A DNA stretch of 49,779 nt from Vibrio caribbeanicus ATCC BAA-2122 (GTDB lineage: Bacteria > Pseudomonadota > Gammaproteobacteria > Enterobacterales > Vibrionaceae). Location: assembly GCF_000165125.1 (NCBI RefSeq), contig NZ_AEIU01000014.1, positions 1-49,779 of the forward strand. The letters are read 5' to 3'. The position numbers were made by a program, and so were the translations under genes. Below are positions 32,860-42,145 of the stretch, piece by piece. Under the pieces are notes generated by a model. The model did no database searches and had not been told where the DNA came from. It saw nothing but the letters and a program-made list of their open reading frames with translations. The number at the start of each line of letters is the position of its first letter. Positions within the stretch are counted from its first letter, which is position 1.

Positions 32860-32904
32860 TACACATATCTCTATTCAGACGGTTTGAGTGATAGGAAGAC
32901 AGAC

Positions 32905-33693
32905 TTGAGAAAATCAGCTAGGCACATCCATCCATCATTACCTATAGATACACCACCTTCTGATGTATTTATGAACTTTGAAGCATTTCTTTCGAATACC
33001 GAGACACGTAACCACAGTCATTCGTGGGGACAAATACAGCTTATCAGTGGCGGTATTCTGGAGATGGAGGCTGAAGGTACTCGTTTTTTAGCTCCCCCTC
33101 ACTTAGCGATTTGGGTTCCGGCTGGTGTTGAGCACACAAGCTTTAATCGTAAACCTTTATCTTATTGCTCTTTGAATATTTCCGATCAATATGCCATGTT
33201 TTTCCCGACATGCACTAGTTTGATTAAAGTGACTCCAATCGTATCTGCAATTATCGATGACTTTAGGCAAAGGAAGATAAATATAGCGCAATCTCTTCAG
33301 GATAAAAAATTGGTTGAAGTCTTGATTGACCAGCTGGCAACTCAAGACACTCAGCATCATTTTCTACCGTCTAGTGACAATCGATATCTTGCTGATATTC
33401 TGGCTGCTGTAGAGGAGAACCCTATAGATAATACAAGTTTAGCTCAATGGGCTGATCTTGTGCATACAACAGAGCGAACATTAGCTCGGTACTGTCAATC
33501 AGAGCTTGGTATGAGTTTTACAGAATGGCGATTGAGGGTTCGTTATCTATACTCCATGGATCTATTACGCAAAGGCTTTTCAGTGAAAGAAGTTGCTTTA
33601 ACTTTAGGTTATAACCAATCAAGTCCATTTATCGCCATGTTCAGAAAATACTCCGGTTTTACCCCGGAGCAATACAAGAAGCGTTTACTCTGA
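32905..33693 (+). CDS. AraC family transcriptional regulator with N-terminal cupin
   Basis: A regulator of about 262 residues. The N-terminal cupin-type sensor has NHSHSWGQIQLISGG and FLAPPHLAIWVPAGVEHTSF; the C-terminal double helix-turn-helix has LAQWADLVHTTERTLARYCQ and SVKEVALTLGYNQSSPFIAMFRK in the typical arrangement. It resembles the NimR (YeaM) branch, which controls a divergent exporter. The TTG at 32905 has AGGAAG 6 bases upstream; the GTG at 32842 has no ribosome site and lies before a consensus -10 box. The 3' end overlaps the convergent M14 gene by 9 bases. Confidence 0.88.
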   Translation: MRKSARHIHPSLPIDTPPSDVFMNFEAFLSNTETRNHSHSWGQIQLISGGILEMEAEGTRFLAPPHLAIWVPAGVEHTSFNRKPLSYCSLNISDQYAMFFPTCTSLIKVTPIVSAIIDDFRQRKINIAQSLQDKKLVEVLIDQLATQDTQHHFLPSSDNRYLADILAAVEENPIDNTSLAQWADLVHTTERTLARYCQSELGMSFTEWRLRVRYLYSMDLLRKGFSVKEVALTLGYNQSSPFIAMFRKYSGFTPEQYKKRLL

Positions 33694-34602
33694 TTGTGAC
33701 AGTACGTACTCCAATCCTCCAACTATCGCGGCAACTTGAGCATGGTTACAGTCTTCGTCGCTCACCTTTACGCTATCTGGGTAAACTTCCGTTGTCGTGC
33801 TGTATACACAGTTGGTTATCCCACCACATAGCCCGAGTTTTTTCATCGGGTAGTTGATGACACCGTGTTGAGTTACAGGTGAACCAATAATCTGGTTGTC
33901 GCTGTCGGCAGGAGCGATGTGGGTAACCTTGCTGACACTGTTTATCACCGCTGCTTGAAAATCTGCTTGGGGCTTCTCTGTATCTCCAACCGTATAAAAG
34001 CCATCTGGAATCGTTCCCGGTATATACTCTAAACCATCTCGTGCGGCTAATGCGGGTCTAAATTCACTCTCGTCAGTGTCAGTTGTCTCATGAAGATCAA
34101 TATGGACAAGGAAATCACCCATTTTGTTTACCAAATCGATAAGTAACGCCGATTCCTCCGCAGGAGAGTTAGGGTAAAAAGAGCGATTTGGGTCAATAGC
34201 TAACGGGTTCCAACGATTGATGGTTTCGTATCCCCAAGGACTGACACAAGGCACTACGATGATGTTGAAATTTTTTGAGTACATGGTCATTTTTGTATTA
34301 ACAAATTCTAAGGCGCCATGAATGCCGCTTGTCTCGTAACCGTGAACACCGCCTGTAATTAGAACGTTGGGTTTTTCGGCGTTCCAATCTTTTGAGCGAA
34401 TAGAAAATACAGGGTATCGATCCGTGTCATAGGAGAGTGCACCGTATTGTTCAACATCGAATCTATCGGATAGTGCGGCTATTTTGCTAACAACTTCTTC
34501 TTGATAGCTTCTTTTTATCGACGTTTGATTTCGCCATTGTTCGCGCTCACTTTGTTGCCACTCTTTTCCTGCGCTTCCGATTGGGTATGTTGTATTTTTC
34601 AT
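33685..34602 (-). CDS. M14 family zinc carboxypeptidase-like protein
   Basis: A 305-residue enzyme with the M14 metal site: GGVHGYETSG (H and E zinc ligands), DPNRSFYP (substrate-binding arginine), HIDLHETTD (third ligand) and the likely catalytic glutamate in STTTEVYPDS. No signal peptide is seen, so it is probably cytoplasmic. It belongs to the branch near succinylglutamate desuccinylase/aspartoacylase and small bacterial carboxypeptidases; the substrate is unknown. It is convergent with the AraC gene, sharing 9 bases, and divergent from the DUF808 gene. Confidence 0.85.
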   Translation of the reverse strand: MKNTTYPIGSAGKEWQQSEREQWRNQTSIKRSYQEEVVSKIAALSDRFDVEQYGALSYDTDRYPVFSIRSKDWNAEKPNVLITGGVHGYETSGIHGALEFVNTKMTMYSKNFNIIVVPCVSPWGYETINRWNPLAIDPNRSFYPNSPAEESALLIDLVNKMGDFLVHIDLHETTDTDESEFRPALAARDGLEYIPGTIPDGFYTVGDTEKPQADFQAAVINSVSKVTHIAPADSDNQIIGSPVTQHGVINYPMKKLGLCGGITNCVYSTTTEVYPDSVKVSDEDCNHAQVAAIVGGLEYVLSQSE

Positions 34603-34842
34603 TGCTCTACCTTACTGCATGATTGTGACGACAACAGAATAGAGTGCAGAGTGCTGCTTTTCAATAGTCGATGTACGCTATTTCAATCGTATCGGTTTTG
34701 AAAAATTTCATCCTAGTGAAGCTCTGAATCTGCAACTGTGAAATCACTCCACTGCGCAATAGCCTATCGTATTAATTCATTTGGTTGCTGAACAATGCAG
34801 TGATACATTGTTTAAAAAGAAAGATGAAAATAGGAAATAAGA

Positions 34843-35748
34843 ATGGCGGGTGCGAGTTTATTAACTCTTCTTGATGATATAGCAACAGTTCTAGATGATG
34901 TCGCAGTGATGTCTAAAATGGCGGCGAAGAAAACTGCGGGGGTATTGGGAGACGATCTTGCACTGAACGCACAGCAAGTCTCCGGCGTTGCAGCGGAGCG
35001 AGAGCTTCCTATCGTCTGGAGCGTTGCCAAAGGGTCATTCCGAAATAAATTAATTTTAGTACCAGCCGCATTATTGCTTAGCTCTATTTTCCCAGGCTTA
35101 ATTATGCCGTTATTGGTGATTGGTGGTCTTTTTTTGTGTTTTGAAGGCGCTGAGAAAATCCTTGAAAAGTTATTTCATCATGATGAGAATACCGAGCATC
35201 CACTTGAGGATAGTGCTAATTCAGTGGTTGAATTTGAGCAAAAAAAGATCGCGGGGGCGATTCGAACGGACTTTATTTTGTCTGCTGAGATAATCGTAAT
35301 TGCACTTGGTACGGTAAAAGGTCAGTTGATGACTACTCAGATTTTAGTGTTGAGTCTAATTGCTGTCCTCATGACAGTCGGTGTTTACGGTCTTGTCGCT
35401 TGTATTGTTAAGCTAGATGATTTGGGTTTTTACTTGAAACGCCAGTCCCAATCTGAAGGTGTATTATTTTTAGTCGGGCAAGGTTTGATATCATTTGCAC
35501 CGAAGTTAATGAAATTTTTAACGGTAGTAGGGACGATCGCGATGTTTTTGGTGGGTGGTGGCATTATTGTTCACAACATTCCTCTCATGCATCATTGGAT
35601 TGAGCCTATTATTCTTGATATTCCCAACCTAGCTATCGCTCAAGCTCTCTTACCATCGATAGTGAATGGGTTGGTGGGGCTTGTAGCTGGTTTTATTACC
35701 GTGGGCGTCGTTGCTTTGGCAATAAAAATCAAAGACACTATTAATTAG
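34843..35748 (+). CDS. DUF808 family inner-membrane protein (YedI-like)
   Basis: A 301-residue polytopic membrane protein with the DUF808 start (MAGASLLTLLDDIATVLDDV, then VMSKMAAKKTAGVLGDDLAL) and the conserved ELPIVWSVAKGSFRNKLILVPAAL and FEGAEKILEKL blocks, matching E. coli YedI across its length. Function unknown. It overlaps the 3' end of the convergent FrnE-like gene by 8 bases. Confidence 0.92.
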   Translation: MAGASLLTLLDDIATVLDDVAVMSKMAAKKTAGVLGDDLALNAQQVSGVAAERELPIVWSVAKGSFRNKLILVPAALLLSSIFPGLIMPLLVIGGLFLCFEGAEKILEKLFHHDENTEHPLEDSANSVVEFEQKKIAGAIRTDFILSAEIIVIALGTVKGQLMTTQILVLSLIAVLMTVGVYGLVACIVKLDDLGFYLKRQSQSEGVLFLVGQGLISFAPKLMKFLTVVGTIAMFLVGGGIIVHNIPLMHHWIEPIILDIPNLAIAQALLPSIVNGLVGLVAGFITVGVVALAIKIKDTIN

Positions 35749-36385
35749 AGTGAGCCAGTTGGTCTATCTTATTGATTAATACTTCAGTAGGCTGGGCTCC
35801 TGAAAAAATATGCTTTTTGTTGATAATGATTGCAGGAACTGCACTAATTCCCGCCTCTATCCACTGTTGTTCTGTTGAGGCAACTGCAGTTGCCCAGCTA
35901 TCATCATTAAGTACTTTGGCAGCTGTATCCATATTCAGCCCGGCGTGCTCAGCACAATTCATGAGCACCTCATCAGAACTGATATCTTGACCTTGAGTAA
36001 AGTAAGCGCGAAAAATTTCCATAACCAAGTCGAGCTGACGGTCTTCTACTTGCGACCACATTAGTAGCTGGTGTGCTTTACGAGTGTTATAAATTTTAGT
36101 GTCTTCGCTGTAATGGAACTGGAAGCCAACTTGATGTCCCAGCGCGCTCAAAGTATGTTTTGCAGATAGGCATGCTTCTGCGCTGGTGCCAAATTTTTCA
36201 ATCAAGTGGTCGCTGAGGTTTTGTCCCTGCGTCGGCATGGCAGGGTTGAGTTCAAATGGGTGCCAGTGGATATCAGCTTCTAAATGGTCGGACAATGCGA
36301 TTAGAGCCAATGCTAGTCTTTTATAACCAATAATGCACCAAGGGCAAACTACGTCAGAGACAATATCAATTTGAACTTTGTCCAT
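35741..36385 (-). CDS. DsbA family oxidoreductase, FrnE-like
   Basis: A thioredoxin-fold protein of about 214 residues with a CPWC active site (IVSDVVCPWCIIGYKRL) and a cis-proline region (AGISAVPAIIINKKHIFSGAQP). No signal peptide, so it is cytoplasmic, as for FrnE and the related 2-hydroxychromene-2-carboxylate isomerase-like proteins, which act in disulphide exchange and oxidative stress. The ATG at 36385 is preferred to one at 36409 because AAAGGAAG precedes it at proper spacing and the family begins at this point. Confidence 0.92.
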   Translation of the reverse strand: MDKVQIDIVSDVVCPWCIIGYKRLALALIALSDHLEADIHWHPFELNPAMPTQGQNLSDHLIEKFGTSAEACLSAKHTLSALGHQVGFQFHYSEDTKIYNTRKAHQLLMWSQVEDRQLDLVMEIFRAYFTQGQDISSDEVLMNCAEHAGLNMDTAAKVLNDDSWATAVASTEQQWIEAGISAVPAIIINKKHIFSGAQPTEVLINKIDQLAHSN

Positions 36386-36564
36386 ATATCTTCCTTTACC
36401 GTTCATCATACTCTTATCGAAACAATATTATTAATGATAGTTTTAAAATTAAGGGTTGGCCGATAAATAGGGAAGATAAGTACGAGTGGTATTGGGAGCA
36501 GGGTTTAGATTGAGTTTGCGAGCAAAAAATTTTTTATAAGAATAGGTAGACGTTTCGATAAGGT

Positions 36565-36595
36565 TTGGTGTGGCACCTCGATTGTGCCACACCAA
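36565..36595 (-). terminator. Hairpin terminator after the dCache chemoreceptor gene
   Basis: A perfect 12-bp stem (TTGGTGTGGCAC/GTGCCACACCAA) with a 7-base loop. The T-run on the minus strand is poor, so it may be a processing or pause signal as well. Confidence 0.6.
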
Positions 36596-36605
36596 TCGGA
36601 GTCAC

Positions 36606-38474
36606 TTAGACAGTAAACTTATTCAAAATGGAGTCTTGTTCGCGAATATTGGCGGTTTGAGCTTGCATTTCTACGCTCGCATTTTCGGCTGAATCGGCAA
36701 CTTGTCTCGACAAGTCCTTGATTTTGACAGTGTTGCTATTTATCTCTTCAGCAACCGAGCTTTGCTCTTCTGCCGCAGAGGCTATTTGTAAATTCATATC
36801 GGTGATCTTTTGGATTCCATCACGGATGCTTTCTAGTGCCGAGTTCGCCTCCTCAGCCCTTCGCACAGTATCTACGGCTGTATTCTTACTTGTGTTCATG
36901 GCGTTGGATACTGAACTTGCCCCTGCTTGCAATTGTTCAATCATACTGCGGATTTCTGTAGTTGACTCTTGGGTTCTTTGAGCAAGGGTCCTTACCTCAT
37001 CAGCAACAACCGCAAACCCTCGTCCTGACTCACCCGCACGGGCTGCCTCAATCGCAGCGTTTAATGCAAGCAGGTTAGTTTGGTCCGCGATATCATTTAT
37101 CACCTTCAATATCGTCTCTATGTTTGCGGTGGCACTTTCAAGCCCTTTAACTTCCTCGACAGCTTCATCGATGCGCAGTGCTAGTGCATTAATGGCCTCG
37201 GTCGTATCACTCACTACCGACGTTCCTGTACTTGTTGCGCTATCGGCCTGATTAGCAGCAGCAGCAGCGTTTTGAGCATTGGATGCAACTTCTCCTGAAG
37301 TTGTCGCCATTTCATTCATCGCCGTTGCAAGTTGTTCAAGCTCATGCAGTTGATCTCGCATTGCAACAGCAGACTCTTGTAGACCCATTGACGTCATTTC
37401 AGAGCCACGAAGTATCTCTGTACCAATGGATTTTGATTGATTGATGAGTTTTTGCAATGTGCTAGTAAACTCGTTGAACCCCTTAGCTAAGCTAGAAAAT
37501 TCCTCATCGGTATCCGTGTCCAGACGTTGCGTTAGGTCACCTTGGCCCGAGGCAACGCTCTGGATAGCCTGATTTAATGTAGCGAGCGGTTTCATTAGTA
37601 TTTTGATTAGGAATAACAAGATAAAAATACTTGCGACTAGTGCTACTACAGTATAAACCATGGAACTATTACGCAGTTCAGCTAGGGAATGATACGCTAT
37701 TTCTTCGTCTAAAATCACGCCGACATACCAATCTTCGCCGGGGACGTTCGAAAAATCGACCTTGAAAGTTTTACCATTAATCATTACTTGTTGTGGTTCA
37801 TCTTCAATTTTTGCGTCACCAAGAAAATCTGACATTGGTTTACCATTAAACTCCTTGGATGGGTGGGCGATGGTTGTTCCATCTTCAGCAACAATAAAGA
37901 CATAACCTGCATCGAATAGATGGACTCTATTAACCAGTTCAGCAAGAGCGCCTAGGCTCACGTCATAAAAAATGGCTCCGATAAATTTACCATTATCATT
38001 CACTGGAGTTGCGATAGACACTAAGATTTCTCCAGTTGCAGAATCAGCATATGGCGCTGTAATGACAAGTTTACCGGAGTTTTTGGCATCTATGTACCAT
38101 GGTCTTTTTCTTGGATCCCATGTCGGTCCTGGATTCCAGCCGGGATCGTTATTGATGTTAGAGCCGTCTTTCTCGAATCCTAGACCGGCCAAAAGGAATG
38201 TTTCTTTGATTATCGGCCGGGTGATCACTGCCGAAATGGATTCTGGGGAAAGATCAACCTCGAGCATACTTGTGGCATAGTTTGCTAATGCTTTGCGCAG
38301 TTCAATTTCAGCGGCTGTGGTGTCCCTCACGCCGTCAACAATCTCTGTAACGCTTGATGTGACCAGAGTTCTAACTTCATTTTTGACGGTGTAATATTGT
38401 TGGAGCGTTAAAAGAGTGACGGTCACTAACAGTAAAATAGAAGACGCGGCCACTATCTTATGGCTAAATTTCAT
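36606..38474 (-). CDS. Methyl-accepting chemotaxis protein with dCache sensor
   Basis: A 622-residue chemoreceptor: N-terminal helix ([17 protein letters not shown]), a periplasmic dCache domain of about 240 residues, a second helix ([21 protein letters not shown]), HAMP, and the cytoplasmic signalling domain with the hairpin tip ([36 protein letters not shown] split across that region). The periplasmic part has the [13 protein letters not shown] and [16 protein letters not shown] blocks that match the dCache amino-acid-binding signature (R-x-W-Y, Y, D), so an amino-acid ligand is likely, as for Mlp24/Mlp37 of Vibrio cholerae. No C-terminal CheR-docking pentapeptide is seen. The cupin gene upstream on the same strand may be co-transcribed. 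Confidence 0.93.
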   Translation of the reverse strand: MKFSHKIVAASSILLLVTVTLLTLQQYYTVKNEVRTLVTSSVTEIVDGVRDTTAAEIELRKALANYATSMLEVDLSPESISAVITRPIIKETFLLAGLGFEKDGSNINNDPGWNPGPTWDPRKRPWYIDAKNSGKLVITAPYADSATGEILVSIATPVNDNGKFIGAIFYDVSLGALAELVNRVHLFDAGYVFIVAEDGTTIAHPSKEFNGKPMSDFLGDAKIEDEPQQVMINGKTFKVDFSNVPGEDWYVGVILDEEIAYHSLAELRNSSMVYTVVALVASIFILLFLIKILMKPLATLNQAIQSVASGQGDLTQRLDTDTDEEFSSLAKGFNEFTSTLQKLINQSKSIGTEILRGSEMTSMGLQESAVAMRDQLHELEQLATAMNEMATTSGEVASNAQNAAAAANQADSATSTGTSVVSDTTEAINALALRIDEAVEEVKGLESATANIETILKVINDIADQTNLLALNAAIEAARAGESGRGFAVVADEVRTLAQRTQESTTEIRSMIEQLQAGASSVSNAMNTSKNTAVDTVRRAEEANSALESIRDGIQKITDMNLQIASAAEEQSSVAEEINSNTVKIKDLSRQVADSAENASVEMQAQTANIREQDSILNKFTV

Positions 38475-38560
38475 TAGTCAATCCCCACCTATGAGTAAAA
38501 GCAATCACTTATAGATTTATAGTTATTAAATGAAATTTCAGCCAGTAAAAAGCTGTTTTT

Positions 38561-39163
38561 CTATAATTTTGTGCCTAAAATTGCATTTTCTAAGTTATCG
38601 ACTAGCTCTTCGTCGTTCTGAAAAAAGTGCAAGATGACGTCAGAACGACTTTTTCCAGATTGAATTTGTTTTTGAGCTTCTCTAATCATGAGCATATATC
38701 TAAGCTCTTGAGATAGTTGACTACTTACCTCTCTCCAATCCTTGATGTCTTTTGTTGTTTGGTTCTCTTTCAGTTGTGGCTTTTGTAAAGTGAGCTCGTA
38801 CATTATCAGCTTTAGATAGTCATTCGTGATATCAGTTGACGCGATTGTTTTTAATCGATCGAGCAGCCCAATAATGAGTTCGTCTGATTTTAAATAACCT
38901 GCTTGCTTGGGAAAGTTTTTGACTACTCGAGAGGATATCTCCACTCTTTCACATTCACTTTGAGGTGTGAATGTGAGAGAGGTTAAGGTATCAAAAGGTA
39001 ACCAAAATTCTTGGCCTGGCTCTACGGCATATTCAATTTTTCCAAGTCTTATCAGAACTAATCCATCCGTAACACGGATCAATTGGTGCTTAAACGTTTT
39101 TTTGCGTGGGGTGCATAAAAGGAATGGATAATATTTTGATTCGAATGAAGTCGCGTAATTCAT
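38561..39163 (-). CDS. AraC-like cupin domain protein lacking a DNA-binding domain
   Basis: A 200-residue protein. The first 100 residues look like the sensor cupin of AraC-type regulators (HQLIRVTDGLVLIRLGKIEY, EPGQEFWLPFDTLTSLTF). The rest is helical and charged (DWREVSSQLSQELRYMLMIREAQK) and could hold one helix-turn-helix-like unit (AQKQIQSGKSRSDVILHF), but the normal AraC double HTH is not evident. It lies 86 bp upstream of the chemoreceptor gene on the same strand. Function unknown; family call is tentative. Confidence 0.55.
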   Translation of the reverse strand: MNYATSFESKYYPFLLCTPRKKTFKHQLIRVTDGLVLIRLGKIEYAVEPGQEFWLPFDTLTSLTFTPQSECERVEISSRVVKNFPKQAGYLKSDELIIGLLDRLKTIASTDITNDYLKLIMYELTLQKPQLKENQTTKDIKDWREVSSQLSQELRYMLMIREAQKQIQSGKSRSDVILHFFQNDEELVDNLENAILGTKL

Positions 39164-39350
39164 TAGGTTAGTTCTCTGATCAGCAGGCGGACAAGGTTAG
39201 CGGTTATTAGTTCAAAAGCCAAGCTCATTGGCGGATATCTGAACCTCATGAGAAAACTGTGGTCTGACCTTACATAAGATATCAACATGAAAGCTTTTCA
39301 GATGTGCCTCAATGAGTAGAATAGGTGCGTTTTAAAATTTAATTAACATT

Positions 39351-40460
39351 ATGATGACCAAAATAAACGACCCATATATTGACATTCGCCCTTACAATGA
39401 TGAAGAAATTCCTGCAGCTATTGATCGACTAGTCGGTGATAAAGAGTTTATCAATGCGATATTACAATATCGTTTAAAGACGAGTCCTATTTGGTTGAAG
39501 CGATTGGCAACTCCTCTGGTGAAATCATACTTAAAGATAAAGTGGTCTCAACTAAACTCCGTTGAAGCTATTCAACTTGAGGTCAAGAAGTATCTTGACA
39601 AAACTCTAGAGTCAACTTCTGATGGGGTAACGTTCGAGGGGCTCGATAAGCTCGACCCGAATCAGTCGTATCTATTTGTTTCAAACCATAGAGATATCGC
39701 TATGGACCCAGCGCTCGTGAATTATGGTTTGTTTTTGCATGGTCATAAAACAGTTCGAATTGCAATTGGGGATAATTTGCTGAAAAAACCTTGTGCAACA
39801 GAACTGATGAAGTTAAATAAAAGCTTTATCGTTAAACGTTCAGCTAAAGGTCCTCGCGAAATGATGAAGGCACTTGGTACGCTATCCGCTTATATTAAAT
39901 ACTCGTTAGACTCTGGGCATTCTATATGGATTGCACAACGAGAGGGGAGAGCGAAAGATGGCAACGACTTTACCGAGCCTGCGATACTTAAAATGTTTCA
40001 TGTAGAGGGGCGTAAGCAGAAGGTCTCATTCGCCGACTACGTAAAACAACTAAAAATCGTGCCCGTTTCTATTTCTTATGAGAATGATCCTTGTGATTTG
40101 GCCAAAGCAAATGAGCTTGAGGCAAAGGCATCGGATGGTAACTACGAAAAAAGTGAGTTTGAAGATATTGAAAGTATTGTTCAGGGGATTATAGGCCCCA
40201 AAGGCCGAATTAATGTTGCTTTTGGCAATGTTATAAAACAAGATTTTGACTCGCCCGAAGCGTTAGCAAGTGAGCTTGATCGCCAGATTCACAGAAATTA
40301 CAAACTGTTTCCAATCAATCAATTTGCCGCTGGTGACGAGTCAGTAGCCCAAGAGGTCAAGGATAAAATGGCAGAAAAACTCCGCAGTCTTCCTAAAGCT
40401 GCTCGACCTTATTTAATTGCCAGTTATGCTAATCCGGTTGGAAAACAAAAAGCAATTTAG
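39351..40460 (+). CDS. PlsC-like glycerolipid acyltransferase
   Basis: A 369-residue protein with the acyltransferase motifs VSNHRDIAMDPA (catalytic H and D of HxxxxD), a middle FIVKRSAKGPREMMKA block, WIAQREGRAKDG (EGR motif) and a later VPVSI motif. These are the 1-acylglycerol-3-phosphate acyltransferase signatures, here in a longer protein without clear transmembrane helices, so probably peripheral at the inner membrane. It transfers acyl groups to a lysolipid or related acceptor; the exact substrate is not known. Single gene, convergent with the repeat protein gene. Confidence 0.85.
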   Translation: MMTKINDPYIDIRPYNDEEIPAAIDRLVGDKEFINAILQYRLKTSPIWLKRLATPLVKSYLKIKWSQLNSVEAIQLEVKKYLDKTLESTSDGVTFEGLDKLDPNQSYLFVSNHRDIAMDPALVNYGLFLHGHKTVRIAIGDNLLKKPCATELMKLNKSFIVKRSAKGPREMMKALGTLSAYIKYSLDSGHSIWIAQREGRAKDGNDFTEPAILKMFHVEGRKQKVSFADYVKQLKIVPVSISYENDPCDLAKANELEAKASDGNYEKSEFEDIESIVQGIIGPKGRINVAFGNVIKQDFDSPEALASELDRQIHRNYKLFPINQFAAGDESVAQEVKDKMAEKLRSLPKAARPYLIASYANPVGKQKAI

Positions 40461-40493
40461 TGAATACGAGCCTGAATTTGCTTTAAAATAGAT

Positions 40494-41090
40494 TTAACGG
40501 GCGACTGCGCCGCCCAACTCTAAATTGGCGGGCCACTTTGTAATTTGGTTTCCGCCGAGAAAAATATTTCCTTTTACAGTCATAGTAGCGGGAAATGTGG
40601 AGATCTTTGAACCACCAATATAGAGGTTTCCCTCAACGACTAGACCCTCTGGCAAGTTTTGTAATGGAGTGCGAATAACGCTTAAATCTCCCTTTACCTT
40701 AAAACGAGGTGGAAGGGCAGTTAATGGGGTGTCGGTTAGGTTAATGTAGCCTCCAACTTTTACACCTTTTGGCCAGCGTGTAATTTTGGACCCTAATAAA
40801 TTTGCGTAGCCCCTTATGTTGACGCCATTCGCTATCTTCTTCAAACCACAGTTTGTTGCGGTTAAACTTCCTTGGATATCTATACCTTCTGGTATTGTTT
40901 TAATTTGGGTTTTGGATATATCCAAATTACCCTGTATCACAAGGCCTGCTGGTAGCTCTGTGTAGGGTTTGTTTCTTAGATCAATGTTTCCATAGTTATC
41001 AATATGATTAAGTATATGGAACTGATCTAGGATCAAGGCTTGGCTATTCATACTATAAATCATTAACAATACGGTAAAAACTCGAATCAT
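40494..41090 (-). CDS. Secreted protein of seven tandem 20-residue LRR-like repeats
   Basis: A 198-residue protein with a short signal peptide (MIRVFTVLLMIYSMNSQA). Residues 49-188 are seven consecutive repeats of exactly 20 residues with the plan G-hydrophobic-x-V-x-G-N-L-x-I-x-x-T/S-x-I-x-x-x-P-x, for example GLVVEGNLYIGGSKISTFPA; a partial unit precedes (29-48) and a half unit ends the protein. This periodicity matches short bacterial leucine-rich repeats of the NEL/IpaH type (20-21 residues) or a right-handed solenoid. No catalytic domain is attached. It may be a periplasmic or exported binding protein; the role is unknown. Confidence 0.75.
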   Translation of the reverse strand: MIRVFTVLLMIYSMNSQALILDQFHILNHIDNYGNIDLRNKPYTELPAGLVIQGNLDISKTQIKTIPEGIDIQGSLTATNCGLKKIANGVNIRGYANLLGSKITRWPKGVKVGGYINLTDTPLTALPPRFKVKGDLSVIRTPLQNLPEGLVVEGNLYIGGSKISTFPATMTVKGNIFLGGNQITKWPANLELGGAVAR

Positions 41091-41632
41091 AAGCAGCTCA
41101 GATGTAGTTGAAGTGAACCGTAAAAGTATTTTGCTCAGTATAACAGTCTTTCACCAGATCCAACGATAATCCCTGTATCCTTCCATAAAAACCATTCAAC
41201 TTTGAACTGAAATCTTAGTTTATCTTTGATTTTATAGAATCTCTATCTCTTGTTTTGCCTCAACTTTGTCTTGATTTCGAGAATGATTCACATTCTTATG
41301 TGATTAAGATCAATTAATCACGAAAATCCATGTTATATCAGAAGCTGATTACTATTCATTGAGTTGTCAGCACTGAAAATTTATAACATTATCGAACACT
41401 CATAATGATATAAACAAAAATAGGGGACTTACCGATTAAAACTGTACTTAAACGTATTTGATCTCTTTTAATTGTTGTTTGTAGGGCTGTGGTTCAGGCT
41501 TACTAACCCAAAGATAATTAAGAGAAACTTTGTGTTTAGACGAGCGTATTCAATTACGTTTTAGTATCTAAAGTTTTTTCGGAGTGAGTACTAATAATAA
41601 AAATACAAATAGACAGAGAGAAGATCTTAAAA
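41091..41632. other. Long upstream region of luxT
   Basis: 542 bp without a supported gene, between the divergent repeat-protein gene and luxT. The middle (41281-41345) holds a 22-bp palindrome listed separately. Long upstream regions are typical of regulatory genes under several inputs; no promoter could be fixed with confidence. Confidence 0.5.
41300..41321. promoter_or_regulatory. 22-bp palindromic operator candidate upstream of luxT
   Basis: GTGATTAA and TTAATCAC are perfect inverted half-sites with a 6-base spacer (GATCAA). The length and AT-rich half-sites suit a dimeric or tetrameric TetR-type repressor; the geometry does not fit CRP (its half-sites would be too far apart). Autoregulation by LuxT is one possibility (inference). 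Confidence 0.45.
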
Positions 41633-42094
41633 ATGCCGAAACGTAGTAAAGAAGATACTGAAATCACCGTTCAGAAAATAATGGATGCCGTCGTTGATCA
41701 GTTGTTGCGTCTTGGATATGACAAAATGTCCTATACCACTTTAAGTCAGCAAACGGGGGTTTCAAGGACGGGTATTAGTCATCATTTCCCAAAGAAAACC
41801 GACTTTACGAATGCACTGGATGGTCGTATCTTTTCGATGTTCATTGATCACGTGGACTTTGAAGCAGGCTTGAAAGCTTTTTCAGCAAGTTGGGTTAGTT
41901 CGTTGGATAATTCAGAGTTTCGGGCAATCTTAAAACTTCTATTTCACCATATTGTTACCGCACAAAATGCTCACGACTTTGCGAGCAGAGGAATAGAAAG
42001 GCTATACACGATTACTGAAGAAAAATTTGGTCAAGAAAGTCACAAAGAGCTAGAGTGGCTGGTAGGTAAGTCATTGATTAAGCTCTCTAAATAA
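41633..42094 (+). CDS. luxT: TetR-family regulator LuxT (SwrT-like)
   Basis: A 153-residue TetR/AcrR-type repressor. The N-terminal helix-turn-helix is clear (LSQQTGVSRTGISHHFPKKT, about 35-55). The protein is short for TetR (usually about 200), but 153 residues is the length I recall for Vibrio LuxT, and the start MPKRSKEDTEITVQKIMD fits my memory of that protein. LuxT represses the small RNA gene qrr1 and affects luxO, swarming and other traits in vibrios. The name rests on recall of sequence and size. It is followed by a terminator and preceded by a long regulatory region. Confidence 0.75.
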   Translation: MPKRSKEDTEITVQKIMDAVVDQLLRLGYDKMSYTTLSQQTGVSRTGISHHFPKKTDFTNALDGRIFSMFIDHVDFEAGLKAFSASWVSSLDNSEFRAILKLLFHHIVTAQNAHDFASRGIERLYTITEEKFGQESHKELEWLVGKSLIKLSK

Positions 42095-42100
42095 AACTTC

Positions 42101-42138
42101 GCCCATAGCTTTATTCAAGTAATGCTATGGGCTGCTTT
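42101..42138. terminator. Bidirectional intrinsic terminator
   Basis: GCCCATAGC (42101-42109) pairs perfectly with GCTATGGGC (42124-42132), followed by TGCTTTT, between luxT and the convergent PAS chemoreceptor gene. Confidence 0.75.
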
Positions 42139-42145
42139 TCAGTGA

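Noticed and set aside
41299-41322. Possible CRP site in the luxT upstream region
   Set aside because: TGTGA and TCAC are 14 bases apart instead of 6, so the geometry is wrong for CRP.
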